A stretch of DNA of 31,623 nucleotides from NCBI GenBank assembly GCA_027943245.1, contig JANDJZ010000639.1, positions 1-31,623 on the forward strand, read 5' to 3'. This document shows, in pieces, positions 1-10,262 of this stretch. Numbering within the stretch: the first letter of the stretch is position 1; the number at the start of each line of letters is the position of its first letter. The DNA is from Acanthamoeba sp. SK_2022b (Eukaryota; Discosea; Longamoebia; Acanthamoebidae). Position numbers and translations under genes: made by a program. The notes under the pieces are model-generated. The model made no database searches, had not been told where the DNA came from, and worked only from the letters and a program-made list of their open reading frames with translations.

Positions 1-95
1 CCTCCGCGACGGGCTCCCCCCTTTCGAGGGGGCGGGACAGAACCAGCTTGTCCACCTTGCTGCGGAGGCTCCCCTCCATTCGGGAAATGCTCTCC

Positions 96-1160
96 TCATC
101 GATGACGCCCTCCTCCGCGCATGAGCTCCACGACCCCCTGGTTGTCGCCGTCCCCGCCGACAGAGGCGTATCTGCGGCGGCAGCCAACGTCGGCGGGGCG
201 TGCGTGAGCAAGCTCCCCCCCTCCCCCCGCGGGTGTGCCGAATGGGCGGCGCACCGTCGTATGAACTCGAGGACGGCCTCTGCTTCCTCGGCTTGCCGGT
301 GTTCGGGCTGTCGAGGCAGGTCCTGCGACTCGCCGACAACGGCCTTACTCACCACCACCACCACCACCACCTGACCACCACTACCTACTACTCCCCCACT
401 ACTACTGCGTACTAGCCAACCACAGCTGCCGCCCGCCACCAGCCACCACGGACTAGACACAAGCGAAGGACGCGAACGACGCCAAGCGAGCGTCTTGGGG
501 CGGATCGGACCTGGACTTGTCCTTGACCCGGGACGACTGCCTCCGCTCTCCCAAGAGTTCGGCGCTGATACGAGGGCGCTTGCGTGGCGGCGGCGCGCTC
601 TGGGCGTGGTCCGTGGCAGAGGGAGTGGGAGGGGTGGTGAGCTCCTCCTGCTGAGGAGCGGTAGCCGACTGTGGCGGAGGCGGGCCCATGGTGGCTCTGT
701 CCGAGGCGCGCACTGCACATGCAGCGTTTCTGGAGGCGTCCACAGCGATCACCACCGGTGTGCTCAGCGAGCCTCTGCGACACGCGCGTGCATACGGCCG
801 TCAACGGGAGTGGTCCGCACACGCCGCTCAGCCGCGGTTGGGAGCGGGAGCGGGAATGTGTGCGCACTTGAGCGAAAAGGCGCGGTAGATGGACAGCAGC
901 AGGCCTGCCAGCGATTCCCACGTGAGGGCGTCGATCTCGTAAGGGCCTGCAGCGGCGCCTCGCAGCGGCTCCCCCTCGGTAGACTCTTGAGTAAGGGTTG
1001 GGGCACACCACCGGGTTCACCTCGTGAGCTTGATGCGGGGAGGTGTTGTCGTTGTTGTTGTTGTTGTTGTTGTTGTAGTTGTTGGTGGGGGTGTACCCTT
1101 CCACTTGCGCTTGGCCCGCAGTTCCGCGGGCAGAGCGTTTTGATCGACGCAGGCCAACTC
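96..1160 (-). CDS. Unidentified multi-exon protein (3' part clear, 5' end uncertain)
   Basis: I do not recognise this protein. The last two exons fit well: 322-255 and 171-96 flank an 83-nt GT-AG intron (254-172), join inside an Arg codon (EFIRRYASVGGDGDNQG) and end at a TGA (98-96). Upstream, an exon ending at 868 carries YEIDALTWESLAGLLL and joins in phase across a 93-nt intron (867-775) to an exon running to about 453. That exon is Pro/Ser/Gln-rich with a basic patch (RKRPRISAELLGERR), as in disordered nuclear proteins. The link between 453 and 322 is unresolved and passes through a GGT-repeat stretch. The most upstream piece (about 1160-1021) contains a CAA-type run open in all three frames, so it could be poly-Gln, poly-Thr or poly-Asn, and its splice to the next exon is not fixed. 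Real coding is likely; the start is unknown. Confidence 0.5.
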
Positions 1161-2171
1161 TGAACACGGGCCCATGGGCCCTACTCGCCTTCTCCTTTCC
1201 AAGCCAGTCATTGCAGCCGTCTCTGGTGCGCGGTGTAGCTTGTGTAGACGGTGTCGTCTCCACTGGGGCGCGCAGCCCTCATCTCTCTCTCTCTCTCTCT
1301 CATCTCCTCCTTGTTCCCCTGCCGACGACAGGTTACGCTGTGGCCGGCGGGTTGGAGCTGGGTATGGCAACCCGGGTCCTCGAGAGCTGGTCCGAGGATG
1401 GTTGAACTGACGTCGTGTTGAACACCCCATGAGCAGCCTGCTGGTGCGACCTGCGTGTAGTGGAAGAAGACGCCACATTCGGCGTGTTCTGCAGGCGGTG
1501 GGGCGTGCCCCTGATCGACGGGTTTCTCTTCTCCTCGCTCTCCCTCAGCGGCCACTTCTGAAGAGTCCCTGACCGTGTTTTTCTTGGGGGGGGCTGACTG
1601 TTAATACAACAGGGGCACCGTGCGTTTGCCGCGGCTGATCGGCATGAGTAGGGCGCTCGATATGGTGCGTTGGTGAACCGATGATTGCAGAGAGCAATGG
1701 ACATCGGAACCGGGTGTGGCGATGGGCTCATGCACCTAGTGGTCGGGGGGGGGGGGTGAATGCGCATTTGGCGCGCTCTCAAGATCCTGACCGGGCGTCC
1801 GGTGTCAGCTGCGGAAGCCTTCCAGGCAGGCCTCGCGAATCGCATCGTGCCTTCTGGCCAGGCAAAGCGAGCTGCCATTGAGCTTGTACTTGTCGCCCCC
1901 CCCCCCCGCGATATCTCACTGAAAGCCAAGGGTTCAAGGCCATGCACATGTGCCAGATTGAACCCCTTTTCACTCTGCCCCCCCCCCTCATCAACAGGCG
2001 CGGTCTTTGGCATCTTTCCCTGAGCTGTGCATGCGCTGCGATCGGATGTCGGCCTACGGGCAGTGGGGCCTCAGCTTGGAAGCAGCCATGCGCAACGAAT
2101 TCGAAAAGAGCCTTCCTGCTCTCAAGAAGGAGATGCGAGCTGGCGCTGCTAGGTTCGCCGCAGGGTACACT
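1153..2171 (+). CDS. Enoyl-CoA hydratase (crotonase family), N-terminally incomplete
   Basis: Crotonase-family enzymes hydrate enoyl-CoA esters in fatty-acid or branched-chain oxidation. Exons 1153-1225, 1332-1361, 1437-1521, 1613-1664, 1784-1885 and 1998-about 2171 join in phase through GT-AG introns of 75-119 nt. The product reads through family landmarks: KPVIAAVSGYAVAGGLEL, CDLRVVEEDATFG, LPRLIGMSRAL, LTGRPVSAAEA and FPELCMRCDR. The Glu of GGLEL, the first catalytic Glu of classical hydratases, is kept. The site of the second falls in FGVFCRRWG and is not Glu, as in several bacterial relatives. About 90 N-terminal residues, including the first oxyanion-hole motif, are missing. The sequence just upstream has a stop in frame and lies antisense to another gene. 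An ATG exists at 1174. The C-terminal exon is unresolved: a GRHHHHDGG-like tail at about 2331-2397 has no obvious acceptor. The gene is truncated, rearranged or mis-joined. Confidence 0.8.
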
Positions 2172-2515
2172 CCTTTCGCAGCCCCACCTTTGAGACTGGG
2201 CACGCTCAACTGTTTCTTCACTCGCCATAGCGGGACGGCACGGCTCGTTCAGAGCGCACGAAGCGCCGGCCTCTCCCCCACGACCGTGCCAAGTTGTGAC
2301 GAAACGCACACACAAAAAAATCGTTGGCCGCCATCACCACCACGACGGTGGCGGGGTTCTGAGAATGGACGCGCCCACTGAATCTGAAGGCAAGTAATAG
2401 TAGTAGTTTGTGTGGACAGGGAGGAGCCCCATGAGAAGTCTAGAGCCTAAGCCCCTCCCTGCGTCTTTTTTTTTTTTGGTTAGGGCCACCATTACGGAAT
2501 ATCACTACACCAAAA
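2172..2515. other. Intergenic stretch after the hydratase gene
   Basis: No confident gene. It holds the possible terminal hydratase exon near 2331-2397 (ending TAA), TAG-rich sequence at about 2397-2410 and a T run of about 12 at 2466-2478. Confidence 0.4.
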
Positions 2516-3176
2516 CACTTCACACTACTATCACAACACCACCACAACGCCACATACTAATATAACAACAACACCACAACACCACAACAACCATAACACC
2601 ACAACACCACAACATTACCACCACAACACCACAACAGCACCACAACACCACAACAACACCAGCACAACACCTCAACACCAACACCACAACATTGTTGTAA
2701 GTTACCTTATCAGGTACTCTAAGCAACAGTCACTCTGGAACACCAAATGAGGTAGGACTTAATGAGCTCCTAGCACATGCCTTAAGTTTAGGAGTTATGT
2801 AATAAAACCAGAAAGGACCCTGTTCTTTCTCACTTCATACTCTACTGTTCACCACACAGCTTACATCACAACAAACACCACAACCACTACACCACTCCAA
2901 CAGCAGCAGCAGCACACCACCACCACAACATCACCACATCAACAGCACACCAGCACACATCATCATAACATCACCACACCATCACCACAACACCACAACA
3001 TCTCCACAACATCTCCACAACACCACCACAACACACCACCACAACACCACCACAACAACACCACAAGACCACTACAAAAGCACAACAATCACCATAATCA
3101 CCCAACACCACAATACCTCCGGTTGTTGTGGTGATGGTATGGTTTTGTGGTTTTGTTGCTGTGGTGATGTATATAG
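2516..3176. repeat. CA-rich satellite blocks with a short GT-rich block
   Basis: Blocks at about 2516-2695 and 2867-3112 are almost only A and C on this strand, built from degenerate ACCACA/CAACACC words. They are separated by about 170 bp of unrelated AT-richer DNA (2696-2866) in which I see no gene. At about 3118 the composition switches to a GT-rich block reaching 3176. Long open frames here follow simply from the lack of T on one strand. Confidence 0.85.
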
Positions 3177-3178
3177 CA

Positions 3179-3600
3179 ACGCCCATAACGATGAGCCGTT
3201 TAGCCAACCAACTGGTTGATGTCCTTGAGCATGCGGTGTGCCCAAGCCCATTGCAATAACAACAGCAACAACGACAACGGTAACAACAACGATAAATACG
3301 ACAACGGGCATGATTACCATGCGCAACGGGAGCGCTACCAAGACTTGCTGTGAAACGCCGCCTCCGCGCGACCATCGCGCGCCATTTGACGGGCCAATGA
3401 CGCCATTGACTGGTACACGCTGGGAAATTCAAATCATGAAAGCCATGGCGAGATGGAACACTGCTTCATTCCTGACAATTGCAACTTTGACGCAAACCCA
3501 TGGTGGCTTGGGCATAAGCAGGCACAGGAATGCCCAGCTCACACAGGTGACTCGCCATCAACACACCCTATAGGTATTCGACAATGCCACGCCTAGCAGC
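3179..3600 (+). pseudogene. Degraded gene fragment, Asn-rich then Cys-rich (copy 1)
   Basis: The plus strand carries coding-like pieces in shifting frames: an Asn-rich stretch ending NGHDYHAQRERYQDLL, then RAPFDGPM in another frame, then an open piece reading GEMEHCFIPDNCNFDANPWW and closing at a TAG near 3594. The first 220 bp are repeated, diverged, at 8343-8526, where the same NGHDYH and RAPFDGPM words recur. Frame changes in both copies point to decay. The protein family is not recognised. Confidence 0.5.
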
Positions 3601-4640
3601 CTTGGTTGCCGAGCCGAGGCCATGACAACTCCCAACAGGCCCGCAGCGTGGGTGATGTGGGCGTGATTAGGGCCACGCACCCTCCTGCTGCCCACCCAAA
3701 ACAACATCAGCTTGGCGCTGTCATGGTGATACGTTGTTGTGGTGATGTGATGATGTGGGGTTGTGGTCATGTTGGGGTGATGTGGTGTTGTGGCGATGTT
3801 GTGGTGATGTTGTGCTGTTGTGGTTTTGGCGCTTGTGGAAGTCTCCATTGTAGACTTTGGTGAGTAGCCACCCCACAGAACACAGAACAACAACAACAAC
3901 ACCAATACCACATCACCACCACAACACCACAACACCACCTCAACACCACAACACCCATTACAACATCACCACAACACCACACTGTTTATCTTCACATAAC
4001 CACCACAACACACATTACCATCTCCACACCATTACCACCAACCATAAAACCACAACACCACCACTACATCATACTACCACACCACCACAAAACCACCACC
4101 ACCACCAACACCACCATCACTTGACCACCACCTGACCACCTGACCACCACCACCACCCACCACCACCTGACCACCACCACCACCTGACCACCTGACCACC
4201 ACCACCACCACCACCTGACCACCACCACCACCACCTGACCACCACACCACAAGAACACCACAATCATCACTACACCTGTGGAAAAAGTGTGGTGGCGGTG
4301 TGGGGATGTTGTGGCGTTGATGTTGTGGTGATGTTATGGAATGGTGATGTTGGTGTGGAATTGGTCTGATGTTGTGGTGATGTTGTGGTGGTGTTGTGTT
4401 GTGGCGGTGGTCAGGTGGTAGTGGTGGTGGTCACACACCACAGCACAACCAACATCATCACACCACACCTTATCTCCACCACAACATCACCACACCAACA
4501 GAACAACCTTCTTATAACACTAAAACATCCATGTTCTGAGATTGTGGTGTAATGTTGTTGTGGTGGTGTGGTGATGGTGTGGTGATGGTGTGGTGTTATG
4601 GTGGTGTAATGTTGTTGTGGTGGAATACTTGGCCAGCACT
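3601..4640. repeat. Alternating GT-rich and CA-rich satellite
   Basis: Unrelated sequence at 3601-3724 is followed by a GT-rich block (about 3725-3840), a CA-rich block (about 3880-4270), a GT-rich block (about 4285-4432), a short CA-rich block (about 4433-4515) and GT-rich sequence to about 4622. The 4115-4255 part is a CCACCTGACCACCAC-type minisatellite, the reverse complement of the array at 9192-9552. The strand preference flips at least four times within 1 kb. Confidence 0.85.
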
Positions 4641-4886
4641 TCAGACGCGATGTCGCAGGTTGCTCTGCATGAGGGTGTGATCATGGACCGATCGATTGTC
4701 TGCATGTCCTTAATCTCCATCTAGTGCCATGCCAGGACCGGGGCGACGTTAGGATGTGTGATGGCAAGGCTGACAGCAAGCACACTCGCCAAACAGGTAA
4801 ACAATATGTTGAACAAGCGCTTTGATAACCACCCTGCCAAATTTGTCCGATGCCAGACGGCCACGTTGGGTGCAGTTGCCCAGCTT
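4641..4886. other. Unique spacer between satellite and remnant gene
   Basis: No gene can be assigned. A minus-strand piece (about 4720-4625, MEIKDMQTIDRSM) looks coding-like but has no supported continuation. Confidence 0.3.
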
Positions 4887-5455
4887 TTAGCCCATATCAG
4901 TAACGGCGTGCTTCACCAACTGTTGCCAAGCGTGGGCGATCTCGTCACTTTCCTCTTCCTCGTCATTGTCATCACTGCTGCTGTCCAAGCTGAATAGCGC
5001 ACGCTCAGCTAGGTAGGGCCCAACAAGAAGTTTCCGTTCTACAAACAGAGGGCAAAGGCCACTGTCCACCCTTTGACTGAAGTGCAAACTGCTGTGTCCC
5101 AATGACTATGGCTGTTGGTTCAATGTTTATGATCTGACTCACCAGAACGAATAGCATGCCAAGTTCCACCTTGAAGCGGCGCCTCGCTGTGCTGGGGGTC
5201 TATGATTTGGATCACACGTTCTGTGCCAGGCTCAATAGGGCCCTCAACACAGCTGCCAAGGATTGGGTGGCGCATTCTGCCACTTGCAACAGTGTCCATG
5301 CAGTAGACCCTTAGGCCCAATAGCGCAAATTACCTTAAGGCCCAAGTGCAGTGTGCTCTGAGGTTCGTGGCTGAGGCTGACGTTGGCCTGTCGTTGTATG
5401 AGGGCCCTGCGAGAACCAAAGCTAGGCGAGGGCGCCAGGTGTCTAGGATGCAAAT
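4887..5455 (-). pseudogene. Remnant of an unidentified minus-strand gene
   Basis: The minus strand shows protein-like sequence in pieces. From about 5450 one frame reads ANVSLSHEPQSTLHLGLK. Then, after a one-base frame change near 5310, comes GRMRHPILGSCVEGPIEPG followed by GGTWHAIRSG and a good donor (GTGAGTCAG at about 5142). After a putative short intron the 3' piece reads KLLVGPYLAERALFSLDSSS and an acidic DDNDEEEESDE stretch, and ends at TAA 4887. The acidic C-terminus and splice site argue for former coding. The frame change and satellite surroundings argue for decay. Family unknown. Confidence 0.45.
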
Positions 5456-5469
5456 TTCGCAGCAGGTGC

Positions 5470-6082
5470 AGTTGTTATGGTGTGCTGATAGTGTGGTGTT
5501 GCAGTGGTGTTGTGGTGTTATTGTACTATAACATGACCACACCACCTCCACTGCCACTACACCACAACATCACCACAACATTACAACACACAACACCACC
5601 ATAACATCACCACAACACCACAACACCATCATCACCACAGCACACCATCACAACCAGAATATCACCACCACACCACCACACCACAACTTCACAAGACTTC
5701 ACCACAACTTCACCACCACACAACACCACAATCACCATCACAACACCATAACTCCACCAGAATACAACCACAACACCACCACAACATCACTATCACAACA
5801 CCACCACAACATCATAACCACAACACCACAACACCACAACACCACCATAACCACCTCACCACAACACCACAAATGCAGTTCAGTCTAGCTGCAAGTTTGA
5901 TTTTGTGGCAGCCAAGCGCGGATGGCTTGCGCCAACACCCTATGCTTGGTTATGCAGGGTGGGCCCCCATGCTGCCCAAGACAATAATGCACACCATTTG
6001 ACAGCTTGTTGAATGGTATTATGTTGTTGGTGCAGCTGCAATTCTTGTAGCGGTGCCATGAGGCCCCACGTGTTTGATGGGG
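5470..6082. repeat. GT-rich to CA-rich satellite and unique spacer
   Basis: A GT-rich block (about 5470-5522) flips to a CA-rich block (about 5533-5872) made of ACCACAACACC-like words. The 210 bp after it (5873-6082) is unique and shows no convincing gene. Confidence 0.8.
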
Positions 6083-6501
6083 TTAGTGTGCATTTGTTGG
6101 TGTAGTGTTGTTATGGTGTTGTGGGAGGTGGTTATGTTGTGGTAATGTTGTGGTTTTATGGTGTAGTGTGGTGCTGCGGTGATGCTGGTGTTCGTTGTGG
6201 TATTGTGGTAATATGGTGGTCACGTGTGGTGTTGTGGTGATGTTGTGGTGTGGTGGTGGTGGAGGTGGTGGTGTGGTGGTGTGGTGGTGGTGTGGTGTGG
6301 TGGTGGTGGTGTGGTGTGGTGTTGTGGTGTGGTGGTGGCGTGGTGTGGTGGTGGTGGTGTTGTGGTGTTGTGTGTGTGTGATGTTGTGGTGTGGTGGTGG
6401 TGGTGTTGTGGTGTTGTGGTGATGTTGTGGTGGTGTTGTGGTGTTGGTGTTGTGATGATGTTGTGGTGTTGTGGTGGTGTGTTGTTGTGGTGTTGTGGTG
6501 G

Positions 6502-6545
<44 letters not shown>

Positions 6546-6737
6546 GTGTGCATGATGTGTGCATGATGTGTGTGTGTGTGTGGTGTATGCATTATGTGAC
6601 ACCAACACCATAACCACACCACCATAACCACACCACCACAACATCACCACATCACCCACCACAACACCACACCAGCACCACAACACCACCACAACACCAC
6701 AACAACACCACAACATCACAGCAACATCACCACAACA
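6083..6737. repeat. Large GT-rich block, (GT)n, then CA-rich block
   Basis: GTGGTG/GTTGTGGTG words fill 6083-6500. An interrupted (GT)n follows to about 6585, and the composition flips to CA-rich at about 6598 and stays so to 6737. As single-stranded RNA or DNA the two halves could fold back on each other. Confidence 0.85.
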
Positions 6738-6965
6738 GCACCTGCATCTTGCGGCGGGTCGGGGCAGCGGGGCATAGCAGATCGTAAAATGAAGGATTAA
6801 GGGTGAGATGAGCCTGCCCAGGCCAGACCAAGGAGCATGCCACTCGCCAAGGCCCTAGGAGGGCATCGCATCATAGTCACCGTCAACAAGTTGACTCGAC
6901 AGTTGCCTGGTCCCAGTAGCGTTTAGGCGCGATTGTGAACAAGCGACATTGCAAATGGTCGGCTT

Positions 6966-7640
6966 GGTGCAAAGGTAGACAACTGGCCTCCGGGGACCAC
7001 AACGCGGTGCTGTTGCTTCCCGGGTTTGCCAGCACACAGCTCTACAACTGGCGCTTCAAGGACTGCTTCCCCTTCAGCTACAACCTCGCCGACCGAGTTT
7101 GGATTGACGTGGCCAAGATCCTGGGCGCCCCGACGTGCTGGGTGGAGTGCATGAAGCTGGTCCCGAGGACCTCTCCGACCTGCCCAATGGCTGTAAGCTC
7201 CGTCCAGGTGAGGTTGGCGAGCTCGACCCTGGTATGTCCCTACGCGCTTCCTCTTTCCGTTGTCTCGAGTCTTACACTCGTGCGTATGGTGGGCCAGGCA
7301 TCTTGACCGCTCTCGACTGTGTGGCAAGAGTTCGTGCGCGCTATGGTGGAGATCTTTGACTATGAACCCGGCACCACCATCGTGGCGGCTCCCTACGACT
7401 TCCGCTTGGCGCCCAGCAAGCTGCAGGAGCGCGACTACTTCTTCCTTTCGCTCATGGTCAAGATCGAGGTCACTGTGGAGACCTAGCGTCGCACCAAGAA
7501 GCTTGCCCATCCCGGTCTCATCGTCATGGCCCACTCCAAGGGTACGCACCACCGCGCTATGTCGCGCTTTCGGCCACCTCACGCCACACCTCGGTTGTCA
7601 CACTCTCTCTTTGGTCAATCAGGAAACAACATCTTCAGGT
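6966..7640 (+). pseudogene. LCAT/PDAT-like acyltransferase remnant
   Basis: Lecithin:cholesterol and phospholipid:diacylglycerol acyltransferases are alpha/beta-hydrolases with a serine nucleophile. The sequence reads HNAVLLLPGFASTQLYNW, then NLADRVWIDVAKILGAP and CWVECMKL. It drops one base near 7152 and continues in another frame as PEDLSDLPNGCKLRPGEVGE. A further piece reads FVRAMVEIFDYEPGTTIVA and DFRLAPSKLQERDYFF. An in-frame TAG stands at about 7484, where CAG (Gln) would fit. The nucleophile-elbow piece MAHSKG, a putative intron (about 7542-7620) and NNIFRY follow. Motifs and order match the family, but the frameshift and stop make a functional product unlikely unless they are sequence errors. 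About 220 bp before it (6738-6965) hold no visible gene. Confidence 0.65.
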
Positions 7641-8110
7641 ATCAATTGGCCTGCCCTTGGCTTTTGTTTGTGTCGTACTGAGCGGTGACAATCTTTCCTC
7701 TTTGTGACCATCCGCCATGCCAAGATCAATCTATACCAGAAACATAGGCAAGTCGCAGCTGTGGATACTGGCGTTGGGGGTGTTGCCGCCGCTGCTACTA
7801 CCGCCGCTGCTTTTGCTAATGAGGTGTCTGAGCCTTTGATGGCCTTGTAGGCAGCCCGCATGATCTCGTTGGCTCCATAGGCAGGCGCGGCTTCAGTGGC
7901 ATCGACTTCCTATTTGCGCTGGACCTGCCGTGAAGACCAAGTCGCGGCAGTGCGTGTTTGACGGGCGCGGGTTTAGCGTGCAGATGCCTGTGAGGCGGGT
8001 AACAACCTCATGTGTGGCACTGCGGGCATGACTGCGTGCGCAACAGTCTGATCGACTTTGAGGGAGGATGTTCCAGCGAGGTGGAAATACGTCTTACTGG
8101 TGTGCGGAGA
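7641..8110 (+). repeat. Duplicated segment, CpG-rich copy
   Basis: Two parts (about 7641-7770 and 7895-8105) match 10931-11345 closely, with an unmatched stretch between them. It continues the acyltransferase remnant and contains coding-like words (INLYQKHRQVAAVDTGVG, QCVFDGRGFSVQM, NNLM) in different frames. This copy keeps its CpGs. In the other copy most have become TpG or CpA. Confidence 0.7.
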
Positions 8111-8342
8111 AGGGCGCCTGGCGCAAGAGGAATGATACTGAATCGTTTGACTTGTTTGCTGCTCTACGACTTCCCCTGTCTGTGTTTGTGGCATTTGTTT
8201 GCAATATGAGCTTGCTTTGGCAAAGACCGTAACGCACTGGGTTGGCATGCGCCATCCAATAGGCTAGACTCGCCCGTATCTTGTATCGCGATTGCGTTTG
8301 CTTGCGTCAGGAGTTAAATCCGTGTCGTAGAGATAGCTACGC

Positions 8343-8526
8343 ACGCCCATAACGATGAGCCGTTTAGCCGACCAGCGCGCACAAACCATAACAATGGTAA
8401 CGACAATAATAACTACGACGACGGGCATGATTACCATGTGTAATTGGAGCGCTGCCTAGACGCTGAGAAACGCCGCCGCCCGAGGCGACCACGAGACAAT
8501 CGCGCGCCATTCGACGGTCCAATGAT
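8343..8526 (+). pseudogene. Asn-rich gene fragment (copy 2)
   Basis: Diverged copy of 3179-3400. The plus strand reads NNGNDNNNYDDGHDYHV, a stop, then AEKRRRPRRPRDNRAPFDGP. The shared words and the stop indicate an inactive remnant. It begins with nearly the same 28 bases as copy 1. Confidence 0.5.
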
Positions 8527-9080
8527 TTAATAGTCGTTGCGGTCGCCGGCGGTGCCAACCAAATTCTGCTAGGAACCCACTGCATCCAGGCTAGCGTTGC
8601 ACACCATTCGCTTGCAGACATAAGTGATGGCGCTCGATATGAGCCAACGTCCACCAGCTGACTGAATCAGCAGGCCAGGCGCCTTGCCCCACAGTGCCAT
8701 AGGCGCGCACAGGGAAAGGGTCATGCTGGAAGTCACTCTTGCCCTCTTGTGCCCACTCCCTCCACGCTGTTGGGATCGGCGCTTGGTTAGTTGAACCCAA
8801 CCAGGACGTGCTCTCACCCAACGGCGTGGAGGGAGTGGGCGGCAGCCTCAGTGCAGCCGCCACGCCCTGACAGGTCCAACCCCATGAGCAAGTCCATGAG
8901 GCAGTTTATGCTCGCTGGCGGGGAAGGCTGGCCAAGCGAGCCTGCAAACTCCACAAACTCGCGCACAACGGCGGTGTAGCTCACCGAGGTAGAATGGTGG
9001 CACCTGCAGATTCACCTCTCCTGCCCAAGACAGGGAGAATGCTTCTTGAGCCTTCATGCCTGGCACAAGGAACAGACTGT
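8527..9080. other. Spacer with a 23-bp-arm inverted repeat
   Basis: No gene is recognised. Arms 8752-8774 and 8817-8839 are reverse complements with one mismatch in 23 bases, separated by a 42-base loop, and could form a hairpin or cruciform. Open frames on both strands show no family signal. Confidence 0.55.
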
Positions 9081-9082
9081 TT

Positions 9083-10262
9083 AGGGTGTTGTGGTGTTGT
9101 TGTAATGTTGTGGTGGTGTGATGAGGAAGTGGTGTTGTGATGTTGTGCTAGTGTTGTAATGTTTTGGTGTTGTTGTGGCTTTGGTGTGGTGTGGTGGTGG
9201 TCAGGTGGTGGTGGTGGTCAGGTGGTGGTGGTGGTCAGGTGGTAGTGGTGGTCAGGTGGTGGTGGTCAGGTGGTGGTGGTGGTCAGGTGGTGGTGGTGGT
9301 CAGGTGGTGGTGGTGGTCAGGTGGTGGTGGTCAGGTGGTAGTGGTGGTCAGGTGGTCAGGTGGTGGTGGTGGTCAGGTGGTCAGGTGGTGGTGGTGGTCA
9401 GGTGGTCAGGTGGTGGTGGTGGTCAGGTGGTGGTGGTGGTCAGGTGGTGGTGGTGGTCAGGTGGTGGTGGTGGTCAGGTGGTGGTGGTGGTGGTCAGGTG
9501 GTGGGCAGGTGGTGGTCAGGTGGTGGTGGTGGTCAGGTGGTGGTCAGGTGGTGTTGTGAGGTGCGTTGTGGCGTTGTGGTGGTGTTGTAGTTGCGTTGTG
9601 GTTGAGTGGTGTTGTTGTGATGCTTGTGGTGTTGTGCAGGTGTTGTGTGGTGATGGTGATGTGGTGGTTTTGTTATGTTGTGGTGATGGTTGTGGGGGTG
9701 TTGTGGTGATGTGGTGGTGTGATGGTGGTTTTGTGGTGTTGTGTCGTGATGCTGCTGTGGTGGTGATGTTGTTGTGGTGTGATGATGTTGTTGTGGTGAT
9801 GTGGTTGTTGTGGTGTTGTGTGGTGGTGTTATGGTGGTGAAATTTTGTGATGTTGTGGTGATGGTGTGGTGGTATTATGGTGGTGTTGTGGTGGTGTTGT
9901 GGTGATGTGGTGATGGTATGGTCATGGTGTGGTGATGGTGTTGCGTTGGTGGTGGTGTTTTGGTGATGTTGTGGTGGTGATGTTGTGGTGGTGTGGTGAT
10001 GATATGGTGTGGTGGTGTGTGGTGATGGTATGGTGATGGTGTGGTGATGGTGTTGTGTTGGTGGTGGTGTTTTGGTGATGTTGTGGTGGTGATGTGCTGT
10101 TGGGGGGGTGATGTATTTATTGTTATGTGGTAGTGTTGTTGTGATGTTGTGGCGGTGTAGTGCTGGTGCTGTGGTGATGTTGTGGTGATGTTGTGATGTG
10201 GTGGTGTTGGGGTGATGTTGTGGTATTGTTGTTTTGTTGTAGTGCGGGGTGATGGTGGTGGT
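9083..10262. repeat. Main GT-rich satellite, with GGTCA minisatellite at 9192-9552
   Basis: Almost all bases are G or T on this strand. The 9192-9552 part is an ordered array of CAGGTGGTGGTGGT (14 bp) with shorter forms (CAGGTGGTGGT, CAGGTGGT) that differ by whole GGT triplets. The rest is degenerate GTTGTGGTGATG-type sequence. The same GGTCA unit recurs at about 366-385 and 4115-4255 (both inverted) and 11385-11445. Confidence 0.9.

Noticed and set aside
9192..9552. CRISPR-like array
   Set aside because: There are no unique spacers between repeats; it is a pure tandem minisatellite in a eukaryote.
9164..9840. Long plus-strand open frames coding Val/Trp/Gly-Arg repeats in the GT-rich satellite
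   Set aside because: The frames are translations of the minisatellite in different registers, with no start context, signal peptide or conserved domain.
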